From contig JADYYF010000071.1 in the NCBI GenBank assembly GCA_020853795.1, positions 1 to 64,000 of the forward strand: DNA of 64,000 nucleotides, in the 5' to 3' direction. Under the pieces are notes generated by a model. It worked only from the letters and a program-made list of their open reading frames with translations, was not told the DNA's origin and did not search any database. Below, piece by piece: positions 63,556 to 64,000 of the stretch. Made by a program: the position numbers and the translations under genes. Every line of letters starts with the position of its first letter. Position 1 is the stretch's first letter. Source of the DNA: Candidatus Zixiibacteriota bacterium (GTDB lineage: Bacteria > Zixibacteria > MSB-5A5 > CAIYYT01).

Positions 63556-63616
63556 TCGATCGTGGCGCCCTGCCGGCGAAGAAACTTCGTCGGCCAAGCT
63601 GTACCACGGCGATCGA
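63556..63616. other. Structured inverted-repeat element between patatin and TfoX genes
   Basis: An outer 10-bp helix (63556-63565 with 63604-63616, one three-base bulge) encloses a nearly perfect 10-bp inner hairpin (63572-63581 with 63585-63594, one G-T). It lacks a T run. It could be an untranslated regulatory RNA or an unusual terminator. Confidence 0.4.
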
Positions 63617-63710
63617 CCGAAAACTCGTCAACACGGAGTTATTTTTGTGATTTTATGAATCCCCTTTTCGCCCGTCAATTACGTATACAACACTCTCTGG
63701 GCAGGCACAA

Positions 63711-64000
63711 ATGGCGGTTAGTAACAGTTATTTGGAGTATATCCTCGAACGGCTGGCAACCGTCGGCTCGGTGACGGCGCGCCGCCTGTTCGGGGGCGTC
63801 GGGATCTATTCGGGCGCCACCTTTTTCGCGTTGATTGATGATGACACGCTTTATTTCAAAGTCGACAATCGTAATCGGCCGGAGTTCGAGGCCGAGGGCA
63901 TGACGCCCTTTCGTCCCTTCGGCGAAGACTCGTATGCCATGAAGTACTATTCGGTACCCGAGCATGTGATCGAAGATGACCAACTGCTGCGCGACTGGAC
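63711..64000 (+). CDS. TfoX N-terminal domain protein (cut by window end)
   Basis: An open frame begins ATG 63711, a few bases after an AGG, and stays open to the end of the window (96 codons). The sequence reads MAVSNSYLEYILERL, then TARRLFGGVGIYSGATFFAL and DDTLYFKVDN, the typical TfoX_N fold with its short helices and beta strands. The family is linked to competence regulation in Gammaproteobacteria but is common as a stand-alone protein of unknown role. The C-terminal end is missing. Confidence 0.8.
   Translation, partial: MAVSNSYLEYILERLATVGSVTARRLFGGVGIYSGATFFALIDDDTLYFKVDNRNRPEFEAEGMTPFRPFGEDSYAMKYYSVPEHVIEDDQLLRDW

Overview
The window reads as chromosomal DNA of a GC-rich, free-living, diderm (Gram-negative-type) bacterium. 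Outer-membrane proteins (a patatin-POTRA-barrel protein, an OmpA-family protein, a barrel-fused SppA) and many lipoprotein signal peptides sit beside ordinary housekeeping genes. C-terminal thrombospondin-type-3/dockerin modules, lipoprotein c-type cytochromes, a Thermus-type NADP isocitrate dehydrogenase and abundant S9/M16/S49 peptidases suggest an uncultured lineage of the FCB group, with Candidatus Zixibacteria my best guess. That is inference from gene style; no rRNA is present to test it. I see no insertion sequence, prophage, CRISPR array, tRNA or rRNA.

Layout. 1-3.9 kb: division operon ftsE-ftsX-envC followed by holB. 4-10.5 kb: a repeat-bearing lipoprotein, an NtrB/NtrC-type two-component pair, a four-repeat helical periplasmic protein and an outer-membrane barrel candidate. 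10.5-16.5 kb: secA, a small lipoprotein, a haem-binding protein and icd. 16.6-21.5 kb (minus): phoH-pgpH-ybeY-corC. 21.6-26.7 kb: aspS, mntP, an S9 peptidase and a zinc-ribbon protein. 26.8-33.1 kb (minus): a five-gene run, GGDEF/GAF sensor, nagZ, anmK, SpoIID-type protein and OmpA/TSP3 protein, that makes biochemical sense as a peptidoglycan anhydro-sugar turnover unit. 33.3-38.4 kb: exported prolyl oligopeptidase, an unknown secreted protein, htpX and recR. 38.5-40.7 kb (minus): SRP RNA-dnaX-ybaB. 40.8-46.7 kb: a heptahaem NapC/NirT-type cytochrome, a dockerin protein, a GT-C-type membrane protein and an unknown membrane protein. 46.7-53.6 kb: lepA, a subtilisin-propeptide-like lipoprotein, duplicated cytochrome c lipoproteins, a DUF486 protein, lepB and a second CNNM/CorC protein. 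53.7-60.8 kb (minus): an envelope-proteolysis run of rRNA methyltransferase, DUF4097 protein, SppA and two M16 peptidases. 60.9 kb to the end: the patatin outer-membrane protein and a TfoX N-domain gene cut by the window edge.

I did not find a clearly novel multi-gene defence or mobile system. The most notable observations are these. dnaX carries a run of nine A in three Lys codons, with a stop just downstream in the shifted frame, as expected for a gamma/tau slippage site. FtsE has lost most catalytic ABC motifs while its operon stays intact. The peptidoglycan-turnover operon is headed by a diguanylate cyclase. SppA is fused to a barrel-like domain, and a lone lipoprotein resembles a protease propeptide. 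A recurring TTGACA-N16/17-TAnnnT promoter can be read in several intergenic gaps.
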